A DNA stretch of 64,000 nucleotides from Paenibacillus sp. sptzw28 (GCF_019550795.1 NZ_CP080545.1:3630001-3694000); one strand, 5' to 3'. Positions 53,640-63,030 are shown, numbered from the stretch's first letter. The notes: generated from the letters alone by a model not told the origin. Program-made: numbers and translations.

Positions 53640-54533
53640 TTAGTCCAGAAAATCTTTCAGCCGTTTGCTCCGGCTCGGGTGCCTTAACTTCCGTAATGCT
53701 TTCGCTTCAATCTGGCGAATTCTTTCGCGGGTAACGCCGAATACCCGGCCCACCTCTTCAAGCGTTCGCGTATGTCCGTCATCCAGCCCAAACCGAAGGC
53801 GCAGCACGTTCTCCTCCCGCTCCGTAAGTGAATCCAGGACATCACGGAGCTGTTCCTTAAGCAGTTGAAACGCTGCGGCATCCATTGGAGCAAGAGCATC
53901 GTGGTCTTCGATGAAATCGCCAAGCTTAGAATCGCTTTCTTCGCCGACCGGCGTTTCAAGCGAAACCGGTTCCTGGGCAACTTTCATGATTTCCCGAACT
54001 TTATCGGTGCCAAGCTGCATTTCTTGCGCGATCTCTTCCGGAGTCGGCTCGCGTCCAAGCGATTGCAGGAGCTGTCTGGATATACGGGTATACTTATTGA
54101 TCGTTTCCACCATATGCACAGGAATGCGGATCGTTCTGGCCTGATCGGCAATCGCCCGGGTAATTGCCTGACGAATCCACCATGTGGCATACGTGCTGAA
54201 TTTAAATCCCTTTGAATGATCGAATTTTTCTACAGCCTTGAACAATCCCATATTACCTTCCTGGATCAAATCGAGAAACAGCATACCGCGCCCCACATAA
54301 CGCCTTGCTATGCTGACGACAAGACGCAGATTGGCTTCAGCGAGCCTCCGCTTCGCCTCTGGATCGCCGTTGCTGATTCTGACTGCCAGTTCCACTTCTT
54401 CCTCGGATGAGAGCAGCTGTACGCGTCCGATTTCCTTTAGATACATTCTCACCGGGTCATCCATATTGATTCCAGCAGGCAATGAAAATTCAGCTTCAAG
54501 ATTAAGCGCTTTATCATCACGTTCATTTTCCAT
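53640..54533 (-). CDS. SigA-like primary-type sigma factor lacking region 1.1
   Basis: A 297-residue sigma-70 factor. Region 1.2 reads [18 protein letters not shown]; region 2 has [18 protein letters not shown] and [17 protein letters not shown]; region 2.4/3.0 has [15 protein letters not shown]; region 4.2 has [22 protein letters not shown] and ends [14 protein letters not shown]. The promoter-contacting regions look like those of housekeeping SigA, but SigA itself is normally about 370 residues with region 1.1 and dnaG beside it. This is therefore probably a SigA paralogue with overlapping promoter choice. Start at 54533 with GAAGGAG upstream. Confidence 0.88.
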   Translation of the reverse strand: MENERDDKALNLEAEFSLPAGINMDDPVRMYLKEIGRVQLLSSEEEVELAVRISNGDPEAKRRLAEANLRLVVSIARRYVGRGMLFLDLIQEGNMGLFKAVEKFDHSKGFKFSTYATWWIRQAITRAIADQARTIRIPVHMVETINKYTRISRQLLQSLGREPTPEEIAQEMQLGTDKVREIMKVAQEPVSLETPVGEESDSKLGDFIEDHDALAPMDAAAFQLLKEQLRDVLDSLTEREENVLRLRFGLDDGHTRTLEEVGRVFGVTRERIRQIEAKALRKLRHPSRSKRLKDFLD

Positions 54534-54601
54534 ATCCGCAGCTCCTTCGCCCGATTAATGCGGGTTCCAATGAAATACCGTACTGCTTTCGACTTTCTTT
54601 A

Positions 54602-54630
54602 TTGACAAAAAAAGAAGTCCGTGATATGAT
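54602..54630 (+). promoter_or_regulatory. consensus sigma-A promoter facing away from the sigma factor gene
   Basis: TTGACA (54602-54607), a 17-base spacer and TATGAT (54625-54630) on the plus strand. No plus-strand gene follows before the convergent gene at 54856; instead a terminator-like hairpin ends about 95 bases downstream. This is the best promoter match in the 322-base gap. Confidence 0.7.
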
Positions 54631-54636
54631 TAATTT

Positions 54637-54732
54637 GATTGTTACAAATTTTATCTATTAAATGTTACCTATCATAATAACATAAACCTATTTCGAATTC
54701 AACTGATGCCCCTACGGTATCGGTTTTTTATT
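54637..54732 (+). ncRNA. candidate small RNA of about 100 nt
   Basis: Defined by the promoter at 54602-54630 (start expected near 54637) and the terminator at 54703-54732. The transcribed part is very AT-rich. The only ATG-led frame is seven codons without a ribosome site, so it looks non-coding. No known RNA family recognised. It is divergent from the SigA-like gene and might regulate it or an unlinked target. Confidence 0.4.
54703..54732 (+). terminator. rho-independent terminator of the candidate small RNA
   Basis: CTGATGCC and GGTATCGG form eight pairs (two of them G-U) around CCTAC, followed directly by TTTTTTATTT on the plus strand. Confidence 0.6.
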
Positions 54733-54824
54733 TGTCCTCATGAGTGCCTCTAACCAATACGAGCGGTATGTAACAAAGTGCGGCATAATGCGCGTGGAGC
54801 TCATGTTTTCTTTTACATTTGTAA

Positions 54825-54857
54825 ACAAAAGAAAACCGCCATTGAGAAAGGCGGTTT
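54825..54857 (-). terminator. terminator after the secreted hypothetical gene
   Basis: AAACCGCC and GGCGGTTT pair over eight positions with a nine-base loop; TTTTCTTTTG follows on the minus strand. The stem begins at the stop codon of the gene at 54856. An adjoining AT-rich inverted repeat (GTTTTCTTTT against AAAAGAAAAC) overlaps it. Confidence 0.7.
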
Positions 54858-55371
54858 AAGGAATATATTGCTGCACGATTTTCACCACTACGCCGTCTTT
54901 AATCTCCAGATGAAACGGATAATCGCTTATGTCAAGCAGACTGTTGTTGCGATAGATTTCTTTGAATTTTGCCGTTGAAACGGGTTCATTCCAAGCCACA
55001 TTCACATCTTCCGGATTTCCCGAATGATCATAGATTTGCATCAGTATCTGTGCATCCGGCGCCACTTCGAATGAGCGCAGCCGGGTGCTGTCGTTGACTA
55101 TGTAGTAGCCGTCCGGAGCCCCATCCAGACCGGAATCCCCCTCATGCTCAAGAAAGACTTTATCCGCCTCTTTCCCCTCATACCAATCAATATAATCCGT
55201 ATCAATGAACAATTTCCCATCCTTAACGTCCATGTGGTCGATATAGGCTGTCTCCGTCACCGGTTTAGTCGCAGCGGGCTTACCGCCTCCATTGTCGGTT
55301 GCATACGCAGACATAAAGGATATAGAAAGACAGACAACGAATATCGTTGCGCCTAGCGTTGTTTTTTTCAC
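54856..55371 (-). CDS. secreted hypothetical protein
   Basis: A 171-residue exported protein with a clear signal peptide (KKTTLGATIFVVCLSISFMSAYA then TDNGGG, described not quoted in full). The mature part is acidic and rich in Asp, Tyr and Val, with DTDYIDWYEGKEADKVFLE and YYIVNDSTRLRSFEV. No family recognised; Paenibacillus genomes hold many such single-domain secreted proteins. It is a single-gene unit. Confidence 0.7.
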   Translation of the reverse strand: MKKTTLGATIFVVCLSISFMSAYATDNGGGKPAATKPVTETAYIDHMDVKDGKLFIDTDYIDWYEGKEADKVFLEHEGDSGLDGAPDGYYIVNDSTRLRSFEVAPDAQILMQIYDHSGNPEDVNVAWNEPVSTAKFKEIYRNNSLLDISDYPFHLEIKDGVVVKIVQQYIP

Positions 55372-55555
55372 GTAAAGGGCTCCTTCCCGATTCTGATATA
55401 AACTATAAACGATCTATCTGTCCAAATTGTTGCAAAATGGTTACAGAGGTCCGGATTTTAATAATTGATCTGCGATTCATACAGTCTTTTAAAAACACAT
55501 AGTCTGTTTATTGGGGACCGAAACGGAACTAATCAATGCGAAGGAAGGGACACTT

Positions 55556-56299
55556 ATGTCATTGAATACGGATATGCCCACTATTCGGCCGGGAAACTTC
55601 GCCATTGCAGCTCCCGCGGATCGTATGCGCCACACTTACGATGCCTGGAACGAGCAAATTGTTTATCATAGAATGCCTGTACAATTTCTGTTTATCGGAG
55701 AATCGATAACGGAATTTTGGGACTTGCAGACGTACTTCGGACGAGCTGGAGATTACGTAGTGAACCGGGGTATTTCAGGTGATATAACAGCACATATGGT
55801 AAGAAGGTTTGCCGCAGATGTTCTGCAATTGAAACCGAAATTTGTGCATATTATGGGAGGCACGAACAATACGTGGAGGCTGGATGCATTTGAGCCTTGG
55901 GAGAGAACGACGCCCGAAGATATTTTCCAAGGGACGATATCAGACTTCTGCCGCATGATCCGACTGGCAAAAGCAATCGGTATTATCCCGATCATCGGAT
56001 CGAATTTACCAACCGGAAGAGGAATTCCATGCTTTACGTACGAGCCGCTGCTTTCCTGCCGGGACAACAGCGTTGCCCTACGCAATGAGCTGATAAATCA
56101 AATAAACCAAGGACTGCGGCTCCTTGCAGTCAAAGAACAAGCGGTTTACGTTGACTACCATTCGTATATGACAGGTCCGGACGGAAGAACATTGCGCTCT
56201 GAGCTAGCCTCAGACGGACTTCATCCCAATGTACTGGGCTACAATATTATGGCAGAGGTCCTGCGGAGTACGCTGCAAGCTGTACGCATCGAAATTTGA
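55556..56299 (+). CDS. SGNH/GDSL-family esterase
   Basis: A 247-residue hydrolase with the four SGNH blocks: FIGESITEFW (block I, GES in place of GDS), VNRGISGDITAHM (Gly block), MGGTNNTWR (Asn block) and LASDGLHPNVLGYN (Asp/His block). The catalytic Ser, Gly, Asn and His are all present. No signal peptide, so it acts inside the cell, probably deacetylating or de-esterifying a sugar or lipid. Start at 55556 with GGAAGGG upstream; the frame runs 15 codons further back. Confidence 0.88.
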   Translation: MSLNTDMPTIRPGNFAIAAPADRMRHTYDAWNEQIVYHRMPVQFLFIGESITEFWDLQTYFGRAGDYVVNRGISGDITAHMVRRFAADVLQLKPKFVHIMGGTNNTWRLDAFEPWERTTPEDIFQGTISDFCRMIRLAKAIGIIPIIGSNLPTGRGIPCFTYEPLLSCRDNSVALRNELINQINQGLRLLAVKEQAVYVDYHSYMTGPDGRTLRSELASDGLHPNVLGYNIMAEVLRSTLQAVRIEI

Positions 56300-56416
56300 A
56301 TATTTAATTACTAATTACAAGCACCCGGGGAATTGACAGCCGATCAATGTGTTCACTAAGCTTCCGTTTCCGGATCCGTGACTATTCCATCATGAGCGTT
56401 AACAGAAGCGAAGCGT

Positions 56417-56452
56417 GTGCCTTCTCTCCGCCTGTTGGCGAAGGTGAGGCAC
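56417..56452. repeat. imperfect 36-base inverted repeat
   Basis: GTGCCTTCTCTCCGCC and GGCGAAGGTGAGGCAC pair with a TGTT loop, 12 of 16 positions matching. It lies in the 277-base gap between the convergent esterase and penicillin-binding protein genes. No T-run on either strand, so it is not a standard terminator. A 34-codon frame (56392-56496, plus) runs through it but has no ribosome site. Confidence 0.4.
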
Positions 56453-56576
56453 TGATCACAGCTGTCGGCTTATACCGGAGATCGAGAGAAGCTTGACCTT
56501 GTTCCCATTCATATTATCATCCTGCTCTTTGGCTGAATTAAGTTACAGCACAATTTATCTCACACTCTTCTGGCTG

Positions 56577-58637
56577 TCAATCTTTTCCTTTTCCTTCCTT
56601 CTTGCCATTCTCCTTGTCTTTCCGCTTTTCATGCTTGTCTTCTCCCGACTCCTTATTATCATCGTCTTTCTTCCCGCGGTCTTTGTCCGGTTTCCATTTC
56701 TCTTCCTTCGAGTCATAATTCCCGCGTTCATCGTCTTTGCCGGCTTGGGCGGCCTTCGATTGAGGAAAAGCGAGAACAGGCTCATCCTTAAGCGCCTCAG
56801 TCATCAATGCCTGGAAAACCGCCGCTGCCGCTTTGGAGGTTGTCGTCAAATAATGACCCCCATCCGTATGATCGTATCCCAGCCACACGGCTCCGACAAG
56901 CTGCGGGGTATACCCCACGAACCAGTTGTCTTTGGCCCCCTGTCCGCCTGAACCCGGCATTTCCGTCGTTCCCGTCTTGCCGGCAACCGGTCGATCAGGC
57001 AGGGCAGCAGCCTCGCCGGTACCTTCCCTGACAACGCCTTGAAGCACTGACGTCATCGTATGGGCAACGGACGGTTCCGTCACTTTCAATCCCGCGTCGT
57101 GATCTGCCTCTGCCAGAATCTCATCATCGGCGGACTCGATTCGGACAATCGAATGAGCCGGCATCCGGGTACCGTTATTGGCAAATGCGCCGAATGCCTC
57201 TGCCATCTCCAGAGGCGATACGCCTTCCTGCAAGCCGCCCAAAGCAAGACCCAGCGTCCGGTCTGCATCGGTAAGCCGGATACCGAACCGTTCTGAAGCT
57301 TCCATACCCGCGTCGATGCCGATATCGTTCAGCAAGCGGACAGCCGGTACGTTGTACGAATGTACGATCGACTCATAAATCGATACCTCGCCATGATAAG
57401 CTCCTCCCGCATTTTTCGGCTGGTACCCTCCGATATTAATCGGCTCGTCCAGCAGTATATCGCCCGGGCTATAGCCTTGTTCGAAGGCGGGCGTGTATAC
57501 CGAAATCGGCTTCATGGTAGAGCCGGGCTGACGCTTAAGCTGGACGGCCCGGTTAAATCCGCGAAAAGGCTGCTTGCCCCGTCCTCCAATTAGCGCTTTG
57601 ATACCGCCGTCGCGCGGATCGACCAGAACGGCGCCGCTTTGGATAAGCTGATCCGCCGTGCTCTCGGGGAACAATGCTTCCTGTGCATAAACCCGTTCGG
57701 CCGCCTGCTGCATTTTCGTATCCAGGGTGGTATAGATACGCAGCCCTCCATGAAGCACCTCATTTTCGGTCATGCCATACTTAAGCGAGGCTTCGCGTAC
57801 GATCTGATCCACATAGTAAGGATATTTGACCGCTTCGCCGCGATCGGGTCTGGACCCTTGAAGCTTAACCGGTTCCCGAACTGCCTTATCGAACATATCC
57901 GGGCTGATTTTGCCCTGCTCCTTCATAAGCTGAAGCACGATGTTACGGCGTTCCCTGGCCTTCTCCGGGTTTTTATACGGCGATAGTGCTGAAGGCGCCT
58001 TGACGATGCCCGCCAGCATAGCGGACTCGGCAAGGCTGAGCCGATTGACCGGCTTGCCGAAATAAACTGCAGCGGCCCGCTTGATTCCCCAAGCCCCTTC
58101 ACCGAAATAAATCCGGTTCAAATACATTTCCATGATTTCAGGCTTACTATAGTGTTCCTCGATTTTTTTGGCCAGCAGAACTTCGTTCCATTTCCTCGAC
58201 CAGGTTCGCTCCTGGGACAAAAAGACGTTTTTGGCCAACTGCTGGGTAACCGTACTTGCTCCCTGAACGGTTCTCCCGTTCGTCAAATTTGTAAACAGCG
58301 CACGTATAATCCCCCATATATCCATCCCGTCATGCTCGAAAAATCGTTTATCCTCAACCGCGACAACCGCGTCAACCAATTGCTTCGGCAGGCTGTCATA
58401 GCTTACGGGCTCGAAGGAATTAAGTGAAATCCGGGTCGCTTCCTTCCCCTTCTGGTCATAGATAATGGTTGCAGCCGGCAGCGGCTTGTCGAGCCGCGTT
58501 ATATCCTGCCCCGCCACCAACAAGCGGAATACCGCCCAAGCCAAGAGGCTTAATAAACTCGCTGCCAATATTGCGCTAATAATAATCCTGTTCCATGCTC
58601 TTCCACTGTTTGACCGCTTATTAATAACCGGTTTCAT
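56577..58637 (-). CDS. class A penicillin-binding protein (PBP1A type)
   Basis: A 686-residue bifunctional cell-wall synthase. TM anchor near 16-40. The GT51 glycosyltransferase at about 70-240 has EDKRFFEHDGMDIWG and QLAKNVFLSQERTW with RIYFGEGAWGIKRAA. The transpeptidase at about 320-610 has the nucleophile in PGSTMKPI, SYNVP and AGKTGTTEMP. The last 55 residues are a strongly charged Lys/Asp/Glu tail (KKDDDNKESGEDKHEKRK), probably disordered outside the membrane. Start at 58637 with TTGGAGG upstream. Confidence 0.94.
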   Translation of the reverse strand: MKPVINKRSNSGRAWNRIIISAILAASLLSLLAWAVFRLLVAGQDITRLDKPLPAATIIYDQKGKEATRISLNSFEPVSYDSLPKQLVDAVVAVEDKRFFEHDGMDIWGIIRALFTNLTNGRTVQGASTVTQQLAKNVFLSQERTWSRKWNEVLLAKKIEEHYSKPEIMEMYLNRIYFGEGAWGIKRAAAVYFGKPVNRLSLAESAMLAGIVKAPSALSPYKNPEKARERRNIVLQLMKEQGKISPDMFDKAVREPVKLQGSRPDRGEAVKYPYYVDQIVREASLKYGMTENEVLHGGLRIYTTLDTKMQQAAERVYAQEALFPESTADQLIQSGAVLVDPRDGGIKALIGGRGKQPFRGFNRAVQLKRQPGSTMKPISVYTPAFEQGYSPGDILLDEPINIGGYQPKNAGGAYHGEVSIYESIVHSYNVPAVRLLNDIGIDAGMEASERFGIRLTDADRTLGLALGGLQEGVSPLEMAEAFGAFANNGTRMPAHSIVRIESADDEILAEADHDAGLKVTEPSVAHTMTSVLQGVVREGTGEAAALPDRPVAGKTGTTEMPGSGGQGAKDNWFVGYTPQLVGAVWLGYDHTDGGHYLTTTSKAAAAVFQALMTEALKDEPVLAFPQSKAAQAGKDDERGNYDSKEEKWKPDKDRGKKDDDNKESGEDKHEKRKDKENGKKEGKGKD

Positions 58638-58805
58638 ATGTTTGCCTCCAAGCTTATCCTGTCACCTGCAGTAATCGCAGACTATAAGCATTCGAAGGAA
58701 CAGCCGGTTTTCAGTACGTTAGGCCTGAGAACATCGTTAATCCAAGCCCGATTTGCCGCCGGGAAGCGATGCCGGGTAGAAGATATTTTTACGCGGGAAT
58801 CAGTT

Positions 58806-59972
58806 TTACTTGGAATCAGGACTATCGAGGGTATCGTTTACATTCACCCACACCTTCCTGGAATGGCTCTGAGCGATCGCCTCATTAATGAGGACAATAT
58901 AATGCCCGTCTCGAAATGATGCAAAGGTCTTCGGCTTCTCCTCATCGCCTCCCAGATGACGCCGGGAGACGGTATCGTAGAAATCAATGAATAAGTTCTT
59001 GACACCGTCCGGCCACCCCTCCTCGTGGCCGCCGGGATAATGAACCATTGCGGCGGCCTCCTCTGAGAGCTCCGTAGGATCCGTACCTATCTCCCTGTTC
59101 GCCTGCCCCCGGCGCCCGAGCCACAACCGGTTTGGCTTCTCCTGATCCCAGCGCAGCGATTCGTTGGCGGCGGCAATGTCGAAGGTTAGTTTGTTCTTGT
59201 GGCCTGCGCTTACTTGCGATACGGTAAACACACCGTGGGCCCCGCTTGCAAAATGCACAAGTACAGTGCCGAAATCCTCGGTGCGGACGGGAAATCCGGT
59301 ATATTCGCCGTTTCCGCTTTCTTCACTTTGCATCTTGCGTACAGGATGCACCGTCTTCAGATCCGCGAACACTTGGGCGATCTTATCTCCCGTCAGATGC
59401 TGAATAAGATCGCACCAATGCGAACCGATATCTGCGATCGCCCGGGTAGGTCCGGAGCGCTCGGGAAACAACCGCCAATTATAGTCCGTCTCCTCCAGGA
59501 GCCAGTCCTGTAAGTAACCGCCCGTTACCAGATTGATCCTGCCGGAACGGCCCGACATTATTCTCCTTTTCGCTTCCGCGACAAGCGGAAAGTGACGGTA
59601 GTTAAAGCAGATGCCGCTAACGACGGAGCTCGCTTCAGCGAGCGCGACGAGCTTTGCTGATTGCTTGCTGTCAATCGCCAAAGGCTTTTCGGACAATATA
59701 TGCTTGCCGAGCCGAAGCGCTTCCGAGTTAATCTCGAAATGAAGGTCGTTTGGCGTACAATTATGGACCGATTCCACTTCGTCATCATGGATTAGAGCTT
59801 CCCACGAGCCGTATGCTTTGCGGATGGCATAACGTGCAGCTGTCGCCTCTGCTTTAGCGACCGTACTCCCCGCAATTGCAACAACCTCCACATGAGGGAG
59901 CCGCCGGAGCGCTTCCAGATGGAAACCCGCAGAAAAACCGGTGCCTATAATGCCGATCTTTATTTTATCCAT
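58806..59972 (-). CDS. Gfo/Idh/MocA-family oxidoreductase
   Basis: A 388-residue NAD(P)-dependent dehydrogenase of sugars or cyclitols. The Rossmann motif GIIGTGFSAGFHLEAL lies at the N-terminus, EKPLAID carries the catalytic Lys, and DIGSHWCDLIQHLTG is the C-domain His region. Start at 59972 with GGAGGG upstream rather than the ATG at 60008. It is isolated, so its substrate cannot be inferred. Confidence 0.9.
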   Translation of the reverse strand: MDKIKIGIIGTGFSAGFHLEALRRLPHVEVVAIAGSTVAKAEATAARYAIRKAYGSWEALIHDDEVESVHNCTPNDLHFEINSEALRLGKHILSEKPLAIDSKQSAKLVALAEASSVVSGICFNYRHFPLVAEAKRRIMSGRSGRINLVTGGYLQDWLLEETDYNWRLFPERSGPTRAIADIGSHWCDLIQHLTGDKIAQVFADLKTVHPVRKMQSEESGNGEYTGFPVRTEDFGTVLVHFASGAHGVFTVSQVSAGHKNKLTFDIAAANESLRWDQEKPNRLWLGRRGQANREIGTDPTELSEEAAAMVHYPGGHEEGWPDGVKNLFIDFYDTVSRRHLGGDEEKPKTFASFRDGHYIVLINEAIAQSHSRKVWVNVNDTLDSPDSK

Positions 59973-60055
59973 GACATTTCCCTCCAGCGAAAAATATGCG
60001 AGAAACAAACCTGCAGCGGCGCGGCTGCATTACACTGCACTACAACGGAAAGCCT

Positions 60056-60595
60056 TTAGCCTTCTTTCGTATCGCTGCCTCCGGAATCCGAATCTCCATA
60101 GCTCTCGAGCGATTTCCAGGCGTCGGCATCGTCGAAACGGCCGGCATGCCGCTGGCGGTTTATTCCCGCTCCCGAAGGAGGCGGCGTCATAACTTGTTCT
60201 TCAACGGGCCGATCTTCGGCAATATTTCGGTCAGGCGTATGATTCTTGCAATATGAAGTGGACGGAATAGCCTGCAGCCTTTCGGACGGAATCGGAATTC
60301 CGCACACCTCGCAGCGGCCGTAGGTTCCTTTATCTATCCTTTCAAGCGCCAGGTTCACTTCATCAAGCTTAAGCTCAATCACTTTGTCAATTGCCATATC
60401 GCGTTCCCGGTCGCTTGTCTCGGTAGCAATTTCCGCTGGATGGTTGTCATAGGAGGAAAGCTCTCCGGTTGAATCCGTCATCGTTCCAAGCTCCTCGGAA
60501 TCCCCGCTCAAACTGAAATGATTTTCCAATTGGCGCTTCTCTTCCAGAAGCTTATCCTTCAGCTGTCCAAGCTCGGATTCTTTCATCGTATTCAT
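60056..60595 (-). CDS. YteA-type TraR/DksA zinc-finger protein
   Basis: A 179-residue protein with an N-terminal coiled coil (ELGQLKDKLLEEKRQLENHF, cut by description) and a C4 zinc finger: CEVCGIPIPSERL followed by a widely spaced YCKNH in which only one cysteine is seen. In Bacillus and Paenibacillus such proteins (YteA, YlyA) modulate transcription in sporulation or germination. Start at 60595 with AAGGAGG seven bases upstream. Confidence 0.82.
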   Translation of the reverse strand: MNTMKESELGQLKDKLLEEKRQLENHFSLSGDSEELGTMTDSTGELSSYDNHPAEIATETSDRERDMAIDKVIELKLDEVNLALERIDKGTYGRCEVCGIPIPSERLQAIPSTSYCKNHTPDRNIAEDRPVEEQVMTPPPSGAGINRQRHAGRFDDADAWKSLESYGDSDSGGSDTKEG

Positions 60596-60648
60596 GCGAT
60601 TTCCTCCTTGTAAGGAAATTCGGAATCAGATGATCCCGTACCTACTCC

Positions 60649-60837
60649 TTACCCGGATGGAGATGACACGCACCACTCGCCTCCAGTCCACATAACCTCG
60701 TCGCCTTCTTTCACGCCTGGGCTCACTTTTGCCGAAGGAACATGAATCTCCTTATCATCGATTACCAGCACAGCGGTATCCGGCTCGAAGCGGACTATAA
60801 CGCCGGTTCTCTTGACCTTACATTTGTTATCCTGCAT
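60649..60837 (-). CDS. small DUF3006-like protein
   Basis: A 62-residue protein with a compact beta pattern (VIVRFEPDTAVLVIDDKEIHVPSAK, described only in part) and GVKEGDEVMW near the end, resembling DUF3006 or other SH3-like small proteins. GGAGGTG lies unusually far (17 bases) upstream of the ATG, so the start is uncertain. Role unknown. Confidence 0.55.
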   Translation of the reverse strand: MQDNKCKVKRTGVIVRFEPDTAVLVIDDKEIHVPSAKVSPGVKEGDEVMWTGGEWCVSSPSG

Positions 60838-60885
60838 ATCGGCTTGGATCTTTGCACCTCCACAAATTTATTGCCGTGATCCCAA

Positions 60886-62049
60886 TTACGTCAGATCGAT
60901 TTTGGTTATTTTCCCGGGCAGCTCGTTTGTCATAAAATCATTCAAAATCCTCGATGCGATCGACTGCTTGATTTGCAGCTGGTCGCCCGCCGACAATTGA
61001 TCGAACGTCTTGGAAACCCGCTTCTCCACCTTCATGACATGATAACCGAAGGCGGATTTCACCGGATCGCCTGTTTTGCCTACAGGCTGCGTGTTTGCAG
61101 CGTCCTTGAACTCGGTTACCCAAAGCTTGGATTGCTGATCCTCATACAACCCGCCACTATCCTTCGAGCCGGGATCATCGGAATATTCTTTGGCTAGGAC
61201 ATTCCAATCTCCGCCTGCATCCAGGAGCCCTTTTACTTTCTGTGCGCGAGTCAGAGCCTCTTCATCCGTCCGCAGCTGCTTGCCGGTTTGCGGATCGGTT
61301 GTGGAGACAAGGATATGCCTTACCGAAACAACATTATAATCGGCCTTCGTTTTCTCGAATTCCGCCTGTATGAGGGCATCCGTCACTTTGCTCTCGATAT
61401 CATTCATTGCGCCTGTGATCATCATGTAGAAGTGCTTGAAGTCGCCTTCGGACAAGCCTTCCTTGTCTGCGGCCGCTTTAATCTCGGGAGCCTGACTTAA
61501 ATATGTCTTAACCTGCCCGAGAAACTCGTTCATCTTCGCTTCCTCTTCCTTCGTCATCACTTTCTCCGCGACCTTAGCATACAACAGTTTATAACCGATA
61601 TATTCACGCAGGAACTGCTCCTTCATCTGCGGATCGCCCATGTAAGCTGAGGTTTGCGGATTCACGATGCTGAAGAACCTCGCATATTTATTGAACTCCT
61701 TATCCGTCACTATACCGCCCTGGTAGGTTGCGATAATTTTGGATGCGGCCGTTTGCCCGGAGACTGTCGAAGCGTTTGTTTTGATTTCGACGGTTTTCTG
61801 CTTCGCGTTCCAGCTGACGGTGGCGCCGACCAGCTTGCCGATGTCCTTAATATAAACATACGTTTTCCCTTCATAGGACAAAGTCGGATTGGTTAATGAA
61901 GACGCTTTCCCATTCACGGTGATTTTTGCGTTGTTGTTAAGCAGCGCCTTGATTGCCTGGATCCCGTCGTCGGCAAATGCGACGGAAGATACAGTGAGCA
62001 AAGAACCGAAAAGAGTTCCGATCACAAACGGTTTAATTGATTTTTTCAT
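60886..62049 (-). CDS. PrsA-like peptidyl-prolyl isomerase with a stalk domain
   Basis: A 387-residue exported protein. The signal peptide runs to SSVAFADDG. A copper-amine-oxidase-like stalk repeat is near 40-90 (YVYIKDIGKLVGATVSW). A SurA/PrsA-type helical segment follows, then a parvulin rotamase domain at about 240-345 (VSVRHILVSTTD, AKEYSDDPGSKDSGGLYE, KSAFGYHVMKVEKR). It should fold secreted proteins at the membrane-wall interface. Unlike classic PrsA there is no lipobox cysteine, so attachment must differ, perhaps through the stalk domain. GGAAGGGGAATACATA precedes the ATG. Confidence 0.9.
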   Translation of the reverse strand: MKKSIKPFVIGTLFGSLLTVSSVAFADDGIQAIKALLNNNAKITVNGKASSLTNPTLSYEGKTYVYIKDIGKLVGATVSWNAKQKTVEIKTNASTVSGQTAASKIIATYQGGIVTDKEFNKYARFFSIVNPQTSAYMGDPQMKEQFLREYIGYKLLYAKVAEKVMTKEEEAKMNEFLGQVKTYLSQAPEIKAAADKEGLSEGDFKHFYMMITGAMNDIESKVTDALIQAEFEKTKADYNVVSVRHILVSTTDPQTGKQLRTDEEALTRAQKVKGLLDAGGDWNVLAKEYSDDPGSKDSGGLYEDQQSKLWVTEFKDAANTQPVGKTGDPVKSAFGYHVMKVEKRVSKTFDQLSAGDQLQIKQSIASRILNDFMTNELPGKITKIDLT

Positions 62050-62341
62050 TATGTATTCCCCTTCCCGTTATTGAATTACAACTAATTATAGCATCATTGT
62101 CGCAGGAAAGAAGTGACTATCCTATCAACCGGAATAAGGGCAAGCGGTTCAGTCGTAAACCTAAGAATCGGCACTTTCGAGCAAACAACCGCTTACGCAG
62201 GTAACAGTTAATATCTTTGTTGTTATTTTTTAACATAAATGTCGTATAATTCAGCATGTTTGCAATTATTCACGATTGCATCTTCATGCTCATTATTTTA
62301 TGATTAATCACGTTAATTGTTTTTGAAAGGGGAATATTCAA

Positions 62342-63010
62342 TTGCATACCATTATGACAAAACGTTATAAACGTTTTATGCCGCTCGCGGGAATGCTGAT
62401 TTTTCCGGTTCTTGGATGGCTGTATGCCTTGCTGAACCAACCGGGTTCCGAGGTGTATAACCTGATGACCGATCTGGATCACTCGATACCAACCGTCAAA
62501 GCGTTTGTCCTTCCTTATTCCATTTGGATTTTCTATATTTACGTATGCCTGATTTACTTCTTTACCAAAAATCCGCGCGTGTACATCCGGTGTTTGCTTA
62601 CGTATACGATCTGCGCCCTTGCCTGTTACGCCATCTATCTTGTCTTTCAAACAACGGTTCCGCGGCCGGCGCTCGAAGGCTCGGACCCGATCACAAGTCT
62701 GCTGTCGTATGTATACTACCGCGATCAGCCGTATAACTGCTTTCCGAGCATTCACTGCTTCTCCAGCTATATGGTTATGAAAGCACTTCATTCGAGCTCG
62801 TTCCGTAATCGGATCAATCAAACCGTAATTTATGGAATGTCAGCCTTGGTCATTGTCTCGACATTAATGATCAAGCAGCATGCAATCATGGATGTTATAG
62901 CAGGAGTTCTTCTTGCCGATGTAGTGTACCGGATGCTCGCGGTTGTGGAGAGAAAGAGAAGCGCCAGCAAAGCTTCTCCGTCTCCCAGCTATAAGATGCT
63001 GGACTATTAA
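62342..63010 (+). CDS. AUR1-type PAP2 membrane phosphatase/transferase
   Basis: A 222-residue membrane protein with about six helices. PAP2 motifs: TTVPRPALEG (motif 1), NCFPSIHCFSSY (motif 2) and MIKQHAIMDVIAGV (motif 3 with the nucleophile His), in the arrangement of AUR1/inositolphosphotransferase-like proteins. It may dephosphorylate or transfer a lipid phosphate. Start is probably TTG 62342, nine bases after AAAGGGG; the first ATG is at 62354. A TATAAT box at 62245-62250 lies upstream. Confidence 0.82.
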   Translation: MHTIMTKRYKRFMPLAGMLIFPVLGWLYALLNQPGSEVYNLMTDLDHSIPTVKAFVLPYSIWIFYIYVCLIYFFTKNPRVYIRCLLTYTICALACYAIYLVFQTTVPRPALEGSDPITSLLSYVYYRDQPYNCFPSIHCFSSYMVMKALHSSSFRNRINQTVIYGMSALVIVSTLMIKQHAIMDVIAGVLLADVVYRMLAVVERKRSASKASPSPSYKMLDY

Positions 63011-63030
63011 AGTGAATCCCCAAATTAAAA

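Noticed and set aside
56392..56496. A 34-codon plus-strand frame that could encode a small peptide
   Set aside because: No ribosome site, no promoter, and it overlaps an imperfect hairpin; nothing supports translation.
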